This document shows, piece by piece, positions 1 to 9,952 of a stretch of 15,342 bases of DNA. The position numbers were made by a program, and so were the translations under genes. The notes below the pieces were generated by a model, which did not search any database, was not told the DNA's origin, and saw only the letters and a program-made list of their open reading frames with translations. The number at the start of each line of letters is the position of its first letter. Position 1 is the first letter of the stretch. Origin of the DNA: Saccoglossus kowalevskii. Taxonomy: Eukaryota > Hemichordata > Enteropneusta > Harrimaniidae. The DNA lies in the NCBI RefSeq assembly GCF_000003605.2, contig NW_003126267.1, positions 1 through 15,342 on the forward strand, read 5' to 3'.

Positions 1-511
1 TCAATGATGCAGTCACAATGACGGCAATGACGCATTCACAATGACAGCAATGACGCAGTCACAATGACAGCAATGCTGCAGTCACAATGACAGCAATGAT
101 GCAGTCACAATGACGGCAATGACGCATTCACAATGACGGCAATGATACAGTCACAATGACGGCAATGATACAGTCACAATGACGGCAATGATGCAGTCAC
201 AATGACAGCAATGATGCAGTCACAATGACAGCAATGATGCAGTCACAATGACAGCAATGGCGCATTCACAATGACGGCAATGATACAGTCACAATGACGG
301 CAATGATGCAGTCACAATGACGGCAATGATGCAGTCACAATGACAGCAATGATGCAGTCACAATGACAGCAATGATGCAGTCACAATGACAGCAATTACG
401 CATTCACAATGACGGCAATGATACAGTCACAATGACGGCAATGATGCAGTCACAATGACAGCAATGATGCAGTCACAATGACAGCAATGACGCATTCACA
501 ATGACGGCAAT

Positions 512-525
512 GATGCAGTCACAAT
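512..525. repeat. 14-bp short unit, type F (9 copies in window)
   Basis: This unit lacks the last 9 bp of the consensus, so that GTCACAAT runs directly into GACGCATTC. The same junction occurs nine times: 512-525, 1883-1896, 3153-3166, 7161-7174, 7965-7978, 9465-9478, 11471-11484, 13661-13674 and 14802-14815. In each compared case the unit 36 bp downstream is the palindromic CACAGTG variant followed by CAAAG. One ancestral 9-bp deletion spread by block duplication explains this better than nine separate deletions. Confidence 0.9.
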
Positions 526-554
526 GACGCATTCACAATGACGGCAATGATGCA

Positions 555-565
555 GTCACAGTGAC
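555..565. repeat. 11-bp palindromic unit variant GTCACAGTGAC
   Basis: An A-to-G change in the 9-mer turns the imperfect GTCA-CAA-TGAC of the consensus into two 5-bp arms around one base. The unit also carries CAAAG for CAATG at its end. It recurs after each type F short unit compared (for example 1107, 3196, 7204, 8689, 9507, 11513 and 13704, positions approximate to a few bases). A role as a protein-binding site or hairpin is possible but not shown. Confidence 0.75.
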
Positions 566-1655
566 GGCAAAGATGCAGTCACAATGACGGCAAAGATGCA
601 GTCACAATGACGGCAATGATGCAGTCACAATGACGGCAATGATGCAGTCACAATGACGGCAATGATGCAGTCACAATGACGGCAATGATGCAGTCACAAT
701 GACGGCAATGATGCAGTCACAATGACGGCAATGATGCAGTCACAATGACGGCAATGATGCATTCACAATGACGGCAATGATGCAGTCACAATGACGGCAA
801 TGATGCAGTCACAATGACGGCAATGATACAGTCACAATGACAGCAATGATGCAGTCACAATGACAGCAATGCTGCAGTCACAATGACAGCAATGATGCAG
901 TCACAATGACGGCAATGACGCATTCACAATGACGGCAATGATACAGTCACAATGACGGCAATGATGCAGTCACAATGACAGAAATGATGCAGTCACAATG
1001 ACAGCAATGATGCAGTCACAATGACAGCAATGATGCAGTCACAATGACAGCAATGGCGCAGTCACAATGACAGCAATGGCGCATTCACAATGACGGCAAT
1101 GATGCAGTCACAGTGACGGCAAAGATGCAGTCACAATGACGGCAAAGATGCAGTCACAATGACGGCAATGATGCAGTCACAATGACGGCAATGATGCAGT
1201 CACAATGACGGCAATGATGCAGTCACAATGACGGCAATGATGCAGTCACAATGACGGCAATGATGCAGTCACAATGACGGCAATGATGCAGTCACAATGA
1301 CGGCAATGATGCATTCACAATGACGGCAATGATGCAGTCACAATGACGGCAATGATGCAGTCACAATGACGGCAATGATACAGTCACAATGACAGCAATG
1401 ATGCAGTCACAATGACAGCAATGCTGCAGTCACAATGACAGCAATGATGCAGTCACAATGACGGCAATGACGCATTCACAATGACGGCAATGATACAGTC
1501 ACAATGACGGCAATGATGCAGTCACAATGACAGAAATGATGCAGTCACAATGACAGCAATGATGCAGTCACAATGACAGCAATGATGCAGTCACAATGAC
1601 AGCAATGGCGCAGTCACAATGACAGCAATGGCGCATTCACAATGACGGCAATGAT
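557..1655. repeat. 552-bp tandem segmental duplication (24 units, two copies)
   Basis: Bases 557-1103 and 1109-1655 match at a constant offset of 552 bp, which is exactly 24 units. Shared landmarks are CACAGTG at 557 and 1109, the CATTC unit at 761 and 1313, GCTGCAG at 871 and 1423, and the rare GACAGAAATG at 977 and 1529. The copies part at 1104/1656, where GATGC is replaced by GATAC. I found no difference between the two copies at the landmarks and stretches compared by eye. This looks like a recent unequal exchange or replication-slippage event that added a 24-unit segment. Confidence 0.88.
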
Positions 1656-2011
1656 ACAGTCACAATGACGGCAATGATGCAGTCACAATGACAGCAATGA
1701 TGCAGTCACAATGACAGCAATGATGCAGTCACAATGACAGCAATGACGCATTCACAATGACGGCAATGATACAGTCACAATGACGGCAATGATACAGTCA
1801 CAATGACGGCAATGATGCAGTCACAATGACAGCAATGATGCAGTCACAATGACAGCAATGACGCATTCACAATGACGGCAATGATGCAGTCACAATGACG
1901 CATTCACAATGACGGCAATGATGCAGTCACAGTGACGGCAAAGATGCAGTCACAATGACGGCAAAGATGCAGTCACAATGACGGCAATGGTGCATTCACA
2001 ATAACGGCAAT

Positions 2012-2103
2012 GATACAGTGACAATGACGGCAATGATGCAGTGACAATGACGGCAATGATGCAGTGACAATGACGGCAATGATGCAGTGACAATGACGGC
2101 AAT
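2012..2103. repeat. Cluster of GTGAC variant units
   Basis: Four consecutive units carry CAGTGAC in place of CAGTCAC (the first with GATAC). Homologous clusters lie at 3282-3350, 8094-8185, 9594-9662 and 11600-11691, and additional triplets at 2486-2554, 2716-2784 and 8591-8659. The C-to-G change removes the TCA triplet that gives the minus strand its stop, so short minus-strand frames of up to roughly 65-70 codons open here. They have no coding look and are a by-product of the variant. Confidence 0.88.
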
Positions 2104-2149
2104 GATGCTGTCACAATGACGGCAATGATGCAGTCACAATGACGGCAAT

Positions 2150-2218
2150 GAGGCAGTCACAATGACGGCAATGAGGCAGTCACAATGACGGCAATGAGGC
2201 AGTCACAATGACGGCAAT
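2150..2218. repeat. Cluster of GAGGC variant units
   Basis: Three consecutive units read GAGGCAGTC in place of GATGCAGTC. Homologous clusters occur in every Q block: 3443-3534 (four units), 8232-8300 (three), 9755-9846 (four) and 11761-11852 (four). The variant was not seen outside Q blocks, so it is a good Q-specific marker. The 3 against 4 copy number tracks the block pairs 1/3 and 2/4/5. Confidence 0.88.
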
Positions 2219-2333
2219 GATGCATTCACAATGACGGCAATGATGCAGTCACAATGACGGCAATGATGCATTCACAATGACGGCAATGATGCAGTCACAA
2301 TGACGGCAATGATGCAGTCACAATGACGGCAAT

Positions 2334-2347
2334 GATGCAGTCGCAAT
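2334..2347. repeat. 14-bp short unit, type E (5 copies in window)
   Basis: This unit reads GATGCAGTCGCAAT, a 9-bp deletion of ACAATGACG between GTC and GCAAT of the consensus. It recurs at 3627-3640, 8416-8429, 9939-9952 and 11945-11958, always at the right end of a Q block, 451 or 474 bp after the type F short unit. The junction differs from type F, so it is a separate event that also removed exactly 9 bp. Confidence 0.9.
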
Positions 2348-3152
2348 GATGCAGTCACAATGACGGCAATGATGCAGTCACAATGACGGCAATGATGCAG
2401 TCACAATGACGGCAATGATGCAGTCACAATGACGGCAATGATGCAGTCACAATGACGGCAATGATGCAGTCACAATGACGGCAATGATGCAGTGACAATG
2501 ACGGCAATGATGCAGTGACAATGACGGCAATGATGCAGTGACAATGACGGCAATGATGCAGTCAAAATGACGGCAATGATGCAGTCACAGTGACGGCAAA
2601 GATGCAGTCACAGTGACGGCAAAGATGCAGTCACAGTGACGGCAAAGATGCAGTCACAATGACGGCAATGATGCATTCACAATAACGGCAATGATACAGT
2701 CACAATGACGGCAATGATGCAGTGACAATGACGGCAATGATGCAGTGACAATGACGGCAATGATGCAGTGACAATGACGGCAATGATGCAGTCACAATGA
2801 CGGCAATGATGCAGTCACAATGACAGCAATGATGCAGTCACAATGACAGCAATGGCGCAGCCACAATGACAGCAATGGCGCAGTCACAATGACAGCAATG
2901 GCGCATTCACAATGACGGCAATGATACAGTCACAATGACGGCAATGATGCAGTCACAATGACAGCAATGATGCAGTCACAATGACAGCAATGATGCAGTC
3001 ACAATGACAGCAATGACGCATTCACAATGACGGCAATGATACAGTCACAATGACGGCAATGATACAGTCACAATGACGGCAATGATGCAGTCACAATGAC
3101 AGCAATGATGCAGTCACAATGACAGCAATGACGCATTCACAATGACGGCAAT

Positions 3153-3640
3153 GATGCAGTCACAATGACGCATTCACAATGACGGCAATGATGCAGTCAC
3201 AGTGACGGCAAAGATGCAGTCACAATGACGGCAAAGATGCAGTCACAATGACGGCAATGGTGCATTCACAATAACGGCAATGATACAGTGACAATGACGG
3301 CAATGATGCAGTGACAATGACGGCAATGATGCAGTGACAATGACGGCAATGATGCAGTCACAATGACGGCAATGATGCTGTCACAATGACGGCAATGATG
3401 CAGTCACAATGACGGCAATGATGCAGTCACAATGACGGCAATGAGGCAGTCACAATGACGGCAATGAGGCAGTCACAATGACGGCAATGAGGCAGTCACA
3501 ATGACGGCAATGAGGCAGTCACAATGACGGCAATGATGCATTCACAATGACGGCAATGATGCAGTCACAATGACGGCAATGATGCATTCACAATGACGGC
3601 AATGATGCAGTCACAATGACGGCAATGATGCAGTCGCAAT
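3153..3640. repeat. Q block 2
   Basis: It has the same landmark order as Q block 1, between short units 3153-3166 and 3627-3640, but is one unit longer (488 bp). It has three GTGAC units (3282-3350), then one plain GTCAC unit, the GCTGTCAC unit, two plain units and four GAGGC units (3443-3534). This 3,4 fingerprint is shared with Q block 4 at an offset of 6,312 bp. The match to blocks 4 and 5 starts at about 2805 and runs on well past the block. Confidence 0.85.
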
Positions 3641-3709
3641 GATGCAGTCACAATGACGGCAATGATGCAGTCACAATGACAGCAATGATGCAGTCACAAT
3701 GACGGCAAT

Positions 3710-3733
3710 GATGCAGTCACAATGACTGGCAAT
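3710..3733. repeat. 24-bp unit with a 1-bp insertion
   Basis: An extra T at about 3727 (GACTGGC instead of GACGGC with one added base) makes this the only 24-bp unit in the window. The corresponding units at 10022 (offset 6,312) and 12028 (offset 8,318) lack it, and the offsets of all later landmarks drop by one. It is therefore a private mutation of the left copy, or an assembly or sequencing error. Confidence 0.88.
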
Positions 3734-4213
3734 GATGCAGTCACAATGACGGCAATGACGCATTCACAATAACGGCAATGATACAGTCACAATGACGGCA
3801 ATGATGCAGTCACAATGACAGCAATGATGCAGTCACAATGACGGCAATGACGCATTCACAGTGACGGCAATGATACAGTCACAGTGACGGCAATGATGCA
3901 TTCACAATGACGGCAATGATGCAGTCACAATGACGGCAATGATGCATTCACAATAACGGCAATGATACAGTCACAATGACGACAATGATACAGTCACAAT
4001 GACGGCAATGATGCATTCACAATGACGGCAATGATACAGTCACAATGACGGCAAAGATGCATTCACAATGACGGCAATGATACAGTCACAATGACGGCAA
4101 TGATGCAGTCACAATGACAGCAATGACGCATTCACAGTGACGGCAATGATACAGTCACAGTGACGGCAATGATGCATTCACAATGACGGCAATGATGCAG
4201 TCACAATGACGGC

Positions 4214-5215
4214 AATAATGCATTCACAATGACGGCAATGATGCAGTCACAATGACGACAATGATACAGTCACAATGACGGCAATGATGCATTCACAATG
4301 ACGGCAATGATACAGTCACAATGACGGCAAAGATGCATTCACAATGACGGCAATGATACAGTCACAATGACGGCAATGATGCAGTCACAATGACAGCAAT
4401 GCTGCAGTCACAATGACAGCAATGATGCAGTCACAATGACGGCAATGACGCATTCACAATGACGGCAATGATACAGTCACAATGACGGCAATGATGTAGT
4501 CACAATGACAGCAATGATGTAGTCACAATGACAGCAATGATGCAGTCACAATGACAGCAATGATGCAGTCACAATGACAGCAATGGCGCATTCACAATGA
4601 CGGCAATGATACAGTCACAATGACGGCAATGATGCAGTCACAATGACAGCAATGATGCAGTCACAATGACAGCAATGATGCAGTCACAATGACAGCAATG
4701 ACACAGTCACAATGACGGCAATGATACAGTCACAATGACAGCAATGATGCAGTCACAATGACAGCAATGACGCATTCACAATGACGGCAATGATGCAGTC
4801 ACAATGACGGCAATGATGCAGTCACAATGACGGCAATGACGCATTCACAATGACAGCAATGACGCAGTCACAATGACAGCAATGCTGCAGTCACAATGAC
4901 AGCAATGATGCAGTCACAATGACGGCAATGACGCATTCACAATGACGGCAATGATACAGTCACAATGACGGCAATGATACAGTCACAATGACGGCAATGA
5001 TGCAGTCACAATGACAGCAATGATGCAGTCACAATGACGGCAATGATGCAGTCACAATGACGGCAATGATGCATTCACAATGACGGCAATGATACAGTCA
5101 CAATGACGGCAATGATGCAGTCACAATGACGGCAATGATGCAGTCACAATGACAGCAATGATGCAGTCACAATGACAGCAATGATGCAGTCACAATGACA
5201 GCAATTACGCATTCA
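4214..5215. repeat. P block 1
   Basis: Landmarks in order are AATAATGCATTC (4214), two TGTAGT units (4495, 4518), a GACACAG unit (4701), a GACGCAGTCAC unit (about 4862) and GCAATTACGC (5200). The same order occurs in P block 2 at offsets growing from 1,794 to 1,840 bp (78 to 80 units) and in P block 3 at 8,317 bp. Block 1 keeps GCAGTCAC where blocks 2, 3 and 4 have GCAGTTAC, and it lacks the 14-bp short unit that ends the other P blocks. It is therefore the most diverged P copy in the window. Confidence 0.8.
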
Positions 5216-5229
5216 CAATGACGGCAATG

Positions 5230-5953
5230 ATACAGTCACAATGACGGCAATGATACAGTCACAATGACGGCAATGATGCAGTCACAATGACAGCAATGAT
5301 ACAGTCACAATGACGGCAATGATGCATTCACAATGACGGCAATGATGCAGTCACAATGACGGCAATGATACAGTCACAATGACGGCAATGATGCAGTCAC
5401 AATGACGGCAATGATACAGTCACAATGACGGCAATGATACAGTCACAATGACGGCAATGATGCAGTCACAATGACGGCAATGATGCAGTCACAATGACGG
5501 CAATGATGCATTCACAATGACGGCAATGATGCAGTCACAATGACGACAATGATACAGTCACAATGACGGCAATGATACAGTCACAATGACGGCAATGATA
5601 CAGTCACAATGACGGCAATGATGCAGTCACAATGACGGCAATGATGCAGTCACAATGACGGCAATGATGCATTCACAATAACGGCAATGATACAGTCACA
5701 ATGACGACAATGATACAGTCACAATGACGGCAATGATGCATTCACAATGACGGCAATGATACAGTCACAATGACGGCAAAGATGCATTCACAATGACGGC
5801 AATGATACAGTCACAATGACAGCAATGATGCAGTCACAATGACAGCAATGACGCATTCACAGTGACGGCAATGATACAGTCACAATGACGGCAATGATGC
5901 AGTCACAATGACAGCAATGCTGCAGTCACAATGACAGCAATGATGCAGTCACA
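5230..5953. repeat. Intermediate array stretch between P blocks 1 and 2
   Basis: This is plain 23-bp array with a high share of GATAC units alternating with GATGC and GATGCATTC units, GACGACAATG words near 5545 and 5703, and one CATTCACAATAACGG unit at about 5671. No short unit and no length change occur here. Part of it resembles 3,950-4,090 (CATTCACAATAACGG followed by GACGACAATG). It holds no gene or other feature I can support. Confidence 0.7.
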
Positions 5954-6007
5954 ATGACGGCAATGATGCATTCACAATGACGGCAATGATGCAGTCACAA
6001 TGACGGC

Positions 6008-7174
6008 AATAATGCATTCACAATGACGGCAATGATGCAGTCACAATGACGACAATGATACAGTCACAATGACGGCAATGATGCATTCACAATGACGGCA
6101 ATGATACAGTCACAATGACGGCAAAAATGCATTCACAATGACGGCAATGATACAGTCACAATGACGGCAATGATGCAGTCACAATGACAGCAATGCTGCA
6201 GTCACAATGACGGCAATGATGCAGTCACAATGACGGCAATGACGCATTCACAATGACGGCAATGATACAGTCACAATGACGGCAATGATGTAGTCACAAT
6301 GACAGCAATGATGTAGTCACAATGACAGCAATGATGTAGTCACAATGACAGCAATGATGCAGTCACAATGACAGCAATGATGCAGTCACAATGACAGCAA
6401 TGGCGCATTCACAATGACGGCAATGATACAGTCACAATGACGGCAATGATGCAGTCACAATGACAGCAATGATGCAGTCACAATAACAGCAACGATGCAG
6501 TCACAATGACAGCAATGACACAGTCACAATGACGGCAATGATACAGTCACAATGACAGCAATGATGCAGTCACAATGACAGCAATGACGCATTCACAATG
6601 ACGGCAATGATGCAGTCACAATGACGGCAATGATGCAGTCACAATGACGGCAATGACGCATTCACAATGACAGCAATGACGCAGTTACAATGACAGCAAT
6701 GCTGCAGTCACAATGACAGCAATGATGCAGTCACAATGACGGCAATGACGCATTCACAATGACGGCAATGATACAGTCACAATGACGGCAATGATACAGT
6801 CACAATGACGGCAATGATACAGTCACAATAACGGCAATGATGCAGTCACAATGACAGCAATGATGCAGTCACAATGACAGCAATGATGCAGTCACAATGA
6901 CAGCAATGGCGCATTCACAATGACGGCAATGATACAGTCACAATGACGGCAATGATGCAGTCACAATGACAGCAATGATGCAGTCACAATGACAGCAATG
7001 ATGCAGTCACAATGACAGCAATGATGCAGTCACAATGACAGCAATTACGCATTCACAATGACGGCAATGATACAGTCACAATGACGGCAATGATGCAGTC
7101 ACAATGACAGCAATGATGCAGTCACAATGACAGCAATGACGCATTCACAATGACGGCAATGATGCAGTCACAAT
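6008..7174. repeat. P block 2
   Basis: It runs from AATAATGCATTC (6008) through three TGTAGT units (6289, 6312, 6335; the other P blocks have two), GACACAG (6518), GCAGTTAC (6681) and GCAATTACGC (7040) to the short unit 7161-7174. It matches P block 3 at an offset of 6,523 before the TGTAGT units and 6,500 after them, down to 7352/13852. Private differences here include CAATAACAGCAACG at 6482-6495, where other copies read CAATGACAGCAATG, and GCAAAAATGC at 6121. Confidence 0.85.
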
Positions 7175-7427
7175 GACGCATTCACAATGACGGCAATGAT
7201 GCAGTCACAGTGACGGCAAAGATGCAGTCACAATGACGGCAAAGATGCAGTCACAATGACGGCAATGATGCAGTCACAATGACGGCAATGATGCAGTCAC
7301 AATGACGGCAATGATGCAGTCACAATGACGGCAATGATGCAGTCACAATGACGGCAATGATGCAGTCACAATGACGGCAATGATGCATTCACAATGACGG
7401 CAATGATGCAGTCACAATTACGACAAT

Positions 7428-7458
7428 GATACACAATCACAGTCACAATGACGGCAAT
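7428..7458. repeat. 31-bp unit with an 8-bp insertion
   Basis: This unit reads GATACACAATCACAGTCAC where the related units at 8936 and 10942 read GATACAGTCAC, so 8 bp rich in CACAAT have been added. It follows a CAATTACGAC word that all four relatives share (7415, 8923, 10929, 15079). Only the copy at 15092 carries the same insertion. The insertion repeats part of the unit (ACAAT, TCAC), which fits local slippage. Confidence 0.88.
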
Positions 7459-8450
7459 GATACAGTCACAATGACAGCAATGATGCAGTCACAATGACAG
7501 CAATGCTGCAGTCACAATGACAGCAATGATGCAGTCACAATGACGGCAATGACGCATTCACAATGACGGCAATGATACAGTCACAATGACGGCAATGATG
7601 CAGTCACAATGACAGAAATGATGCAGTCACAATGACAGCAATGATGCAGTCACAATGACAGCAATGGCGCAGCCACAATGACAGCAATGGCGCAGTCACA
7701 ATGACAGCAATGGCGCATTCACAATGACGGCAATGATACAGTCACAATGACGGCAATGATGCAGTCACAATGACAGCAATGATGCAGTCACAATGACAGC
7801 AATGATGCAGTCACAATGACAGCAATGACGCATTCACAATGACGGCAATGATACAGTCACAATGACGGCAATGATACAGTCACAATGACGGCAATGATGC
7901 AGTCACAATGACAGCAATGATGCAGTCACAATGACAGCAATGACGCATTCACAATGACGGCAATGATGCAGTCACAATGACGCATTCACAATGACGGCAA
8001 TGATGCAGTCACAGTGACGGCAAAGATGCAGTCACAATGACGGCAAAGATGCAGTCACAATGACGGCAATGGTGCATTCACAATAACGGCAATGATACAG
8101 TGACAATGACGGCAATGATGCAGTGACAATGACGGCAATGATGCAGTGACAATGACGGCAATGATGCAGTGACAATGACGGCAATGATGCTGTCACAATG
8201 ACGGCAATGATGCAGTCACAATGACGGCAATGAGGCAGTCACAATGACGGCAATGAGGCAGTCACAATGACGGCAATGAGGCAGTCACAATGACGGCAAT
8301 GATGCATTCACAATGACGGCAATGATGCAGTCACAATGACGGCAATGATGCATTCACAATGACGGCAATGATGCAGTCACAATGACGGCAATGATGCAGT
8401 CACAATGACGGCAATGATGCAGTCGCAATGATGCAGTCACAATGACGGCA
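7440..8450. repeat. Segment matching about 8,940-9,970
   Basis: This stretch matches its right neighbour at an offset of 1,500 bp (GACAGAAATG 7611/9111, GCAGCCAC 7672/9172, short unit 7965/9465). The offset is 1,523 after Q blocks 3 and 4 diverge by one unit, and 1,508 just upstream, where 7428 holds an 8-bp insertion absent from 8936. Beyond about 8,450 the two run into different variant orders. The Q blocks thus sit in kb-scale segments that are themselves roughly tandem. Confidence 0.78.
7965..8429. repeat. Q block 3
   Basis: This block lies between short units 7965-7978 and 8416-8429, 465 bp. The fingerprint of four GTGAC units (8094-8185), one GCTGTCAC, one plain and three GAGGC units (8232-8300) is the same as Q block 1, at an offset of 6,082 bp. 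It opens super-period beta as Q block 1 opens alpha, which supports duplication of the whole multi-kb segment rather than independent assembly of blocks. Confidence 0.85.
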
Positions 8451-9464
8451 ATGATGCAGTCACAATGACGGCAATGATGCAGTCACAATGACGGCAATGA
8501 TGCAGTCACAATGACGGCAATGATGCAGTCACAATGACGGCAATGATGCAGTCACAATGACGGCAATGATGCAGTCACAATGACGGCAATGATGCAGTGA
8601 CAATGACGGCAATGATGCAGTGACAATGACGGCAATGATGCAGTGACAATGACGGCAATGATGCATTCAAAATGACGGCAATGATGCAGTCACAGTGACG
8701 GCAAAGATGCAGTCACAATGACGGCAAAGATGCAGTCACAATGACGGCAATGATGCAGTCACAATGACGGCAATGATGCAGTCACAATGACGGCAATGAT
8801 GCAGTCACAATGACGGCAATGATGCAGTCACAATGACGGCAATGATGCAGTCACAATGACGGCAATGATGCAGTCACAATGACGGCAATGATGCATTCAC
8901 AATGACGGCAATGATGCAGTCACAATTACGACAATGATACAGTCACAATGACGGCAATGATACAGTCACAATGACAGCAATGATGCAGTCACAATGACAG
9001 CAATGCTGCAGTCACAATGACAGCAATGATGCAGTCACAATGACGGCAATGACGCATTCACAATGACGGCAATGATACAGTCACAATGACGGCAATGATG
9101 CAGTCACAATGACAGAAATGATGCAGTCACAATGACAGCAATGATGCAGTCACAATGACAGCAATGGCGCAGCCACAATGACAGCAATGGCGCAGTCACA
9201 ATGACAGCAATGGCGCATTCACAATGACGGCAATGATACAGTCACAATGACGGCAATGATGCAGTCACAATGACAGCAATGATGCAGTCACAATGACAGC
9301 AATGATGCAGTCACAATGACAGCAATGACGCATTCACAATGACGGCAATGATACAGTCACAATGACGGCAATGATACAGTCACAATGACGGCAATGATGC
9401 AGTCACAATGACAGCAATGATGCAGTCACAATGACAGCAATGACGCATTCACAATGACGGCAAT

Positions 9465-9952
9465 GATGCAGTCACAATGACGCATTCACAATGACGGCAA
9501 TGATGCAGTCACAGTGACGGCAAAGATGCAGTCACAATGACGGCAAAGATGCAGTCACAATGACGGCAATGGTGCATTCACAATAACGGCAATGATACAG
9601 TGACAATGACGGCAATGATGCAGTGACAATGACGGCAATGATGCAGTGACAATGACGGCAATGATGCAGTCACAATGACGGCAATGATGCTGTCACAATG
9701 ACGGCAATGATGCAGTCACAATGACGGCAATGATGCAGTCACAATGACGGCAATGAGGCAGTCACAATGACGGCAATGAGGCAGTCACAATGACGGCAAT
9801 GAGGCAGTCACAATGACGGCAATGAGGCAGTCACAATGACGGCAATGATGCATTCACAATGACGGCAATGATGCAGTCACAATGACGGCAATGATGCATT
9901 CACAATGACGGCAATGATGCAGTCACAATGACGGCAATGATGCAGTCGCAAT
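9465..9952. repeat. Q block 4
   Basis: This block lies between short units 9465-9478 and 9939-9952, 488 bp. It has three GTGAC units (9594-9662), one plain GTCAC unit, GCTGTCAC, two plain units and four GAGGC units (9755-9846). The order is that of Q block 2 (offset 6,312). It matches Q block 5 (offset 2,006) except for a C/G difference at 9671/11677 that turns the fourth GTGAC unit into GTCAC. It belongs to the left copy of the 2,006-bp-offset duplication. Confidence 0.85.

Larger units (their letters stand above)
1..1528. repeat. Partial super-period (left end of window)
   Basis: This is the tail of a higher-order repeat copy whose start lies before the window. It carries landmarks in the order seen in later P blocks: the word GCAATTACGC near 391, then a 14-bp short unit at 512-525 exactly as far downstream (130 bp) as in the copies at 7040/7170 and 13540/13670. 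It then continues into a 552-bp tandem duplication. Against 6,700-7,170 the match has an offset of about 6,626-6,649 bp, with one unit of length difference. Unlike the later copies it lacks the GCAGTTAC variant; the matching unit at about base 55 still reads GCAGTCAC. Confidence 0.75.
1883..2347. repeat. Q block 1
   Basis: The block begins with a 14-bp short unit (1883-1896) and ends with a different 14-bp short unit (2334-2347, reading CAGTCGCAATG). In between come a palindromic CACAGTGACGG unit with CAAAG neighbours, a CATTCACAATAACGG unit, four consecutive GTGAC units (2012-2103), one GCTGTCAC unit, one plain unit, three GAGGC units (2150-2218) and a CATTC unit. The fingerprint (GTGAC units, GAGGC units) is 4,3, the same as Q block 3, so these two are closest relatives. 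Total 465 bp. Confidence 0.85.
2805..5000. repeat. Long dispersed copy matching about 11,123-13,330
   Basis: From about 2805 onward this stretch matches 11,123 onward at an offset of 8,318 bp, falling to 8,317 after a 1-bp insertion at 3727, and stays aligned through Q block 2 and most of P block 1 (landmarks 2860/11178, 3634/11952, 3951/12268, 4214/12531, 4495/12812, 4701/13018). Its first part, to 4095, also matches 9,117-10,406 at 6,312/6,311 bp. The alignment slips by one unit after about 5,000, where the right copy has an extra GATAC unit with CAATAACGG (near 13,317). Confidence 0.85.
1529..7610. repeat. Super-period copy alpha, 6,082 bp (Q-Q-P-P)
   Basis: This is the interval between two occurrences of the rare word GACAGAAATG (1529 and 7611). 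Inside it the landmark order is Q (1883-2347), Q (3153-3640), P (from 4214) and P (6008-7174). The next interval, from 7611, repeats this order. The start of alpha matches the start of beta at an offset of 6,082 (short units 1892 to 7974 and 2341 to 8423, measured at the same base of each). After about 2,800 the offset becomes 6,312, a difference of 230 bp or 10 units. The boundaries are a convenient landmark, not a proven duplication edge. Confidence 0.75.

Noticed and set aside
2012-2103. Minus-strand open frame in the GTGAC unit cluster
   Set aside because: It opens only because four units lack TCA; it is at most about 65-70 codons of repeat, reappears wherever the variant clusters, and has no start context or unique content.
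7415-7460. Mobile-element insertion at the irregular unit
   Set aside because: The irregularity is only 8 bp made of words already in the unit, with no target-site duplication or terminal repeats; slippage explains it.
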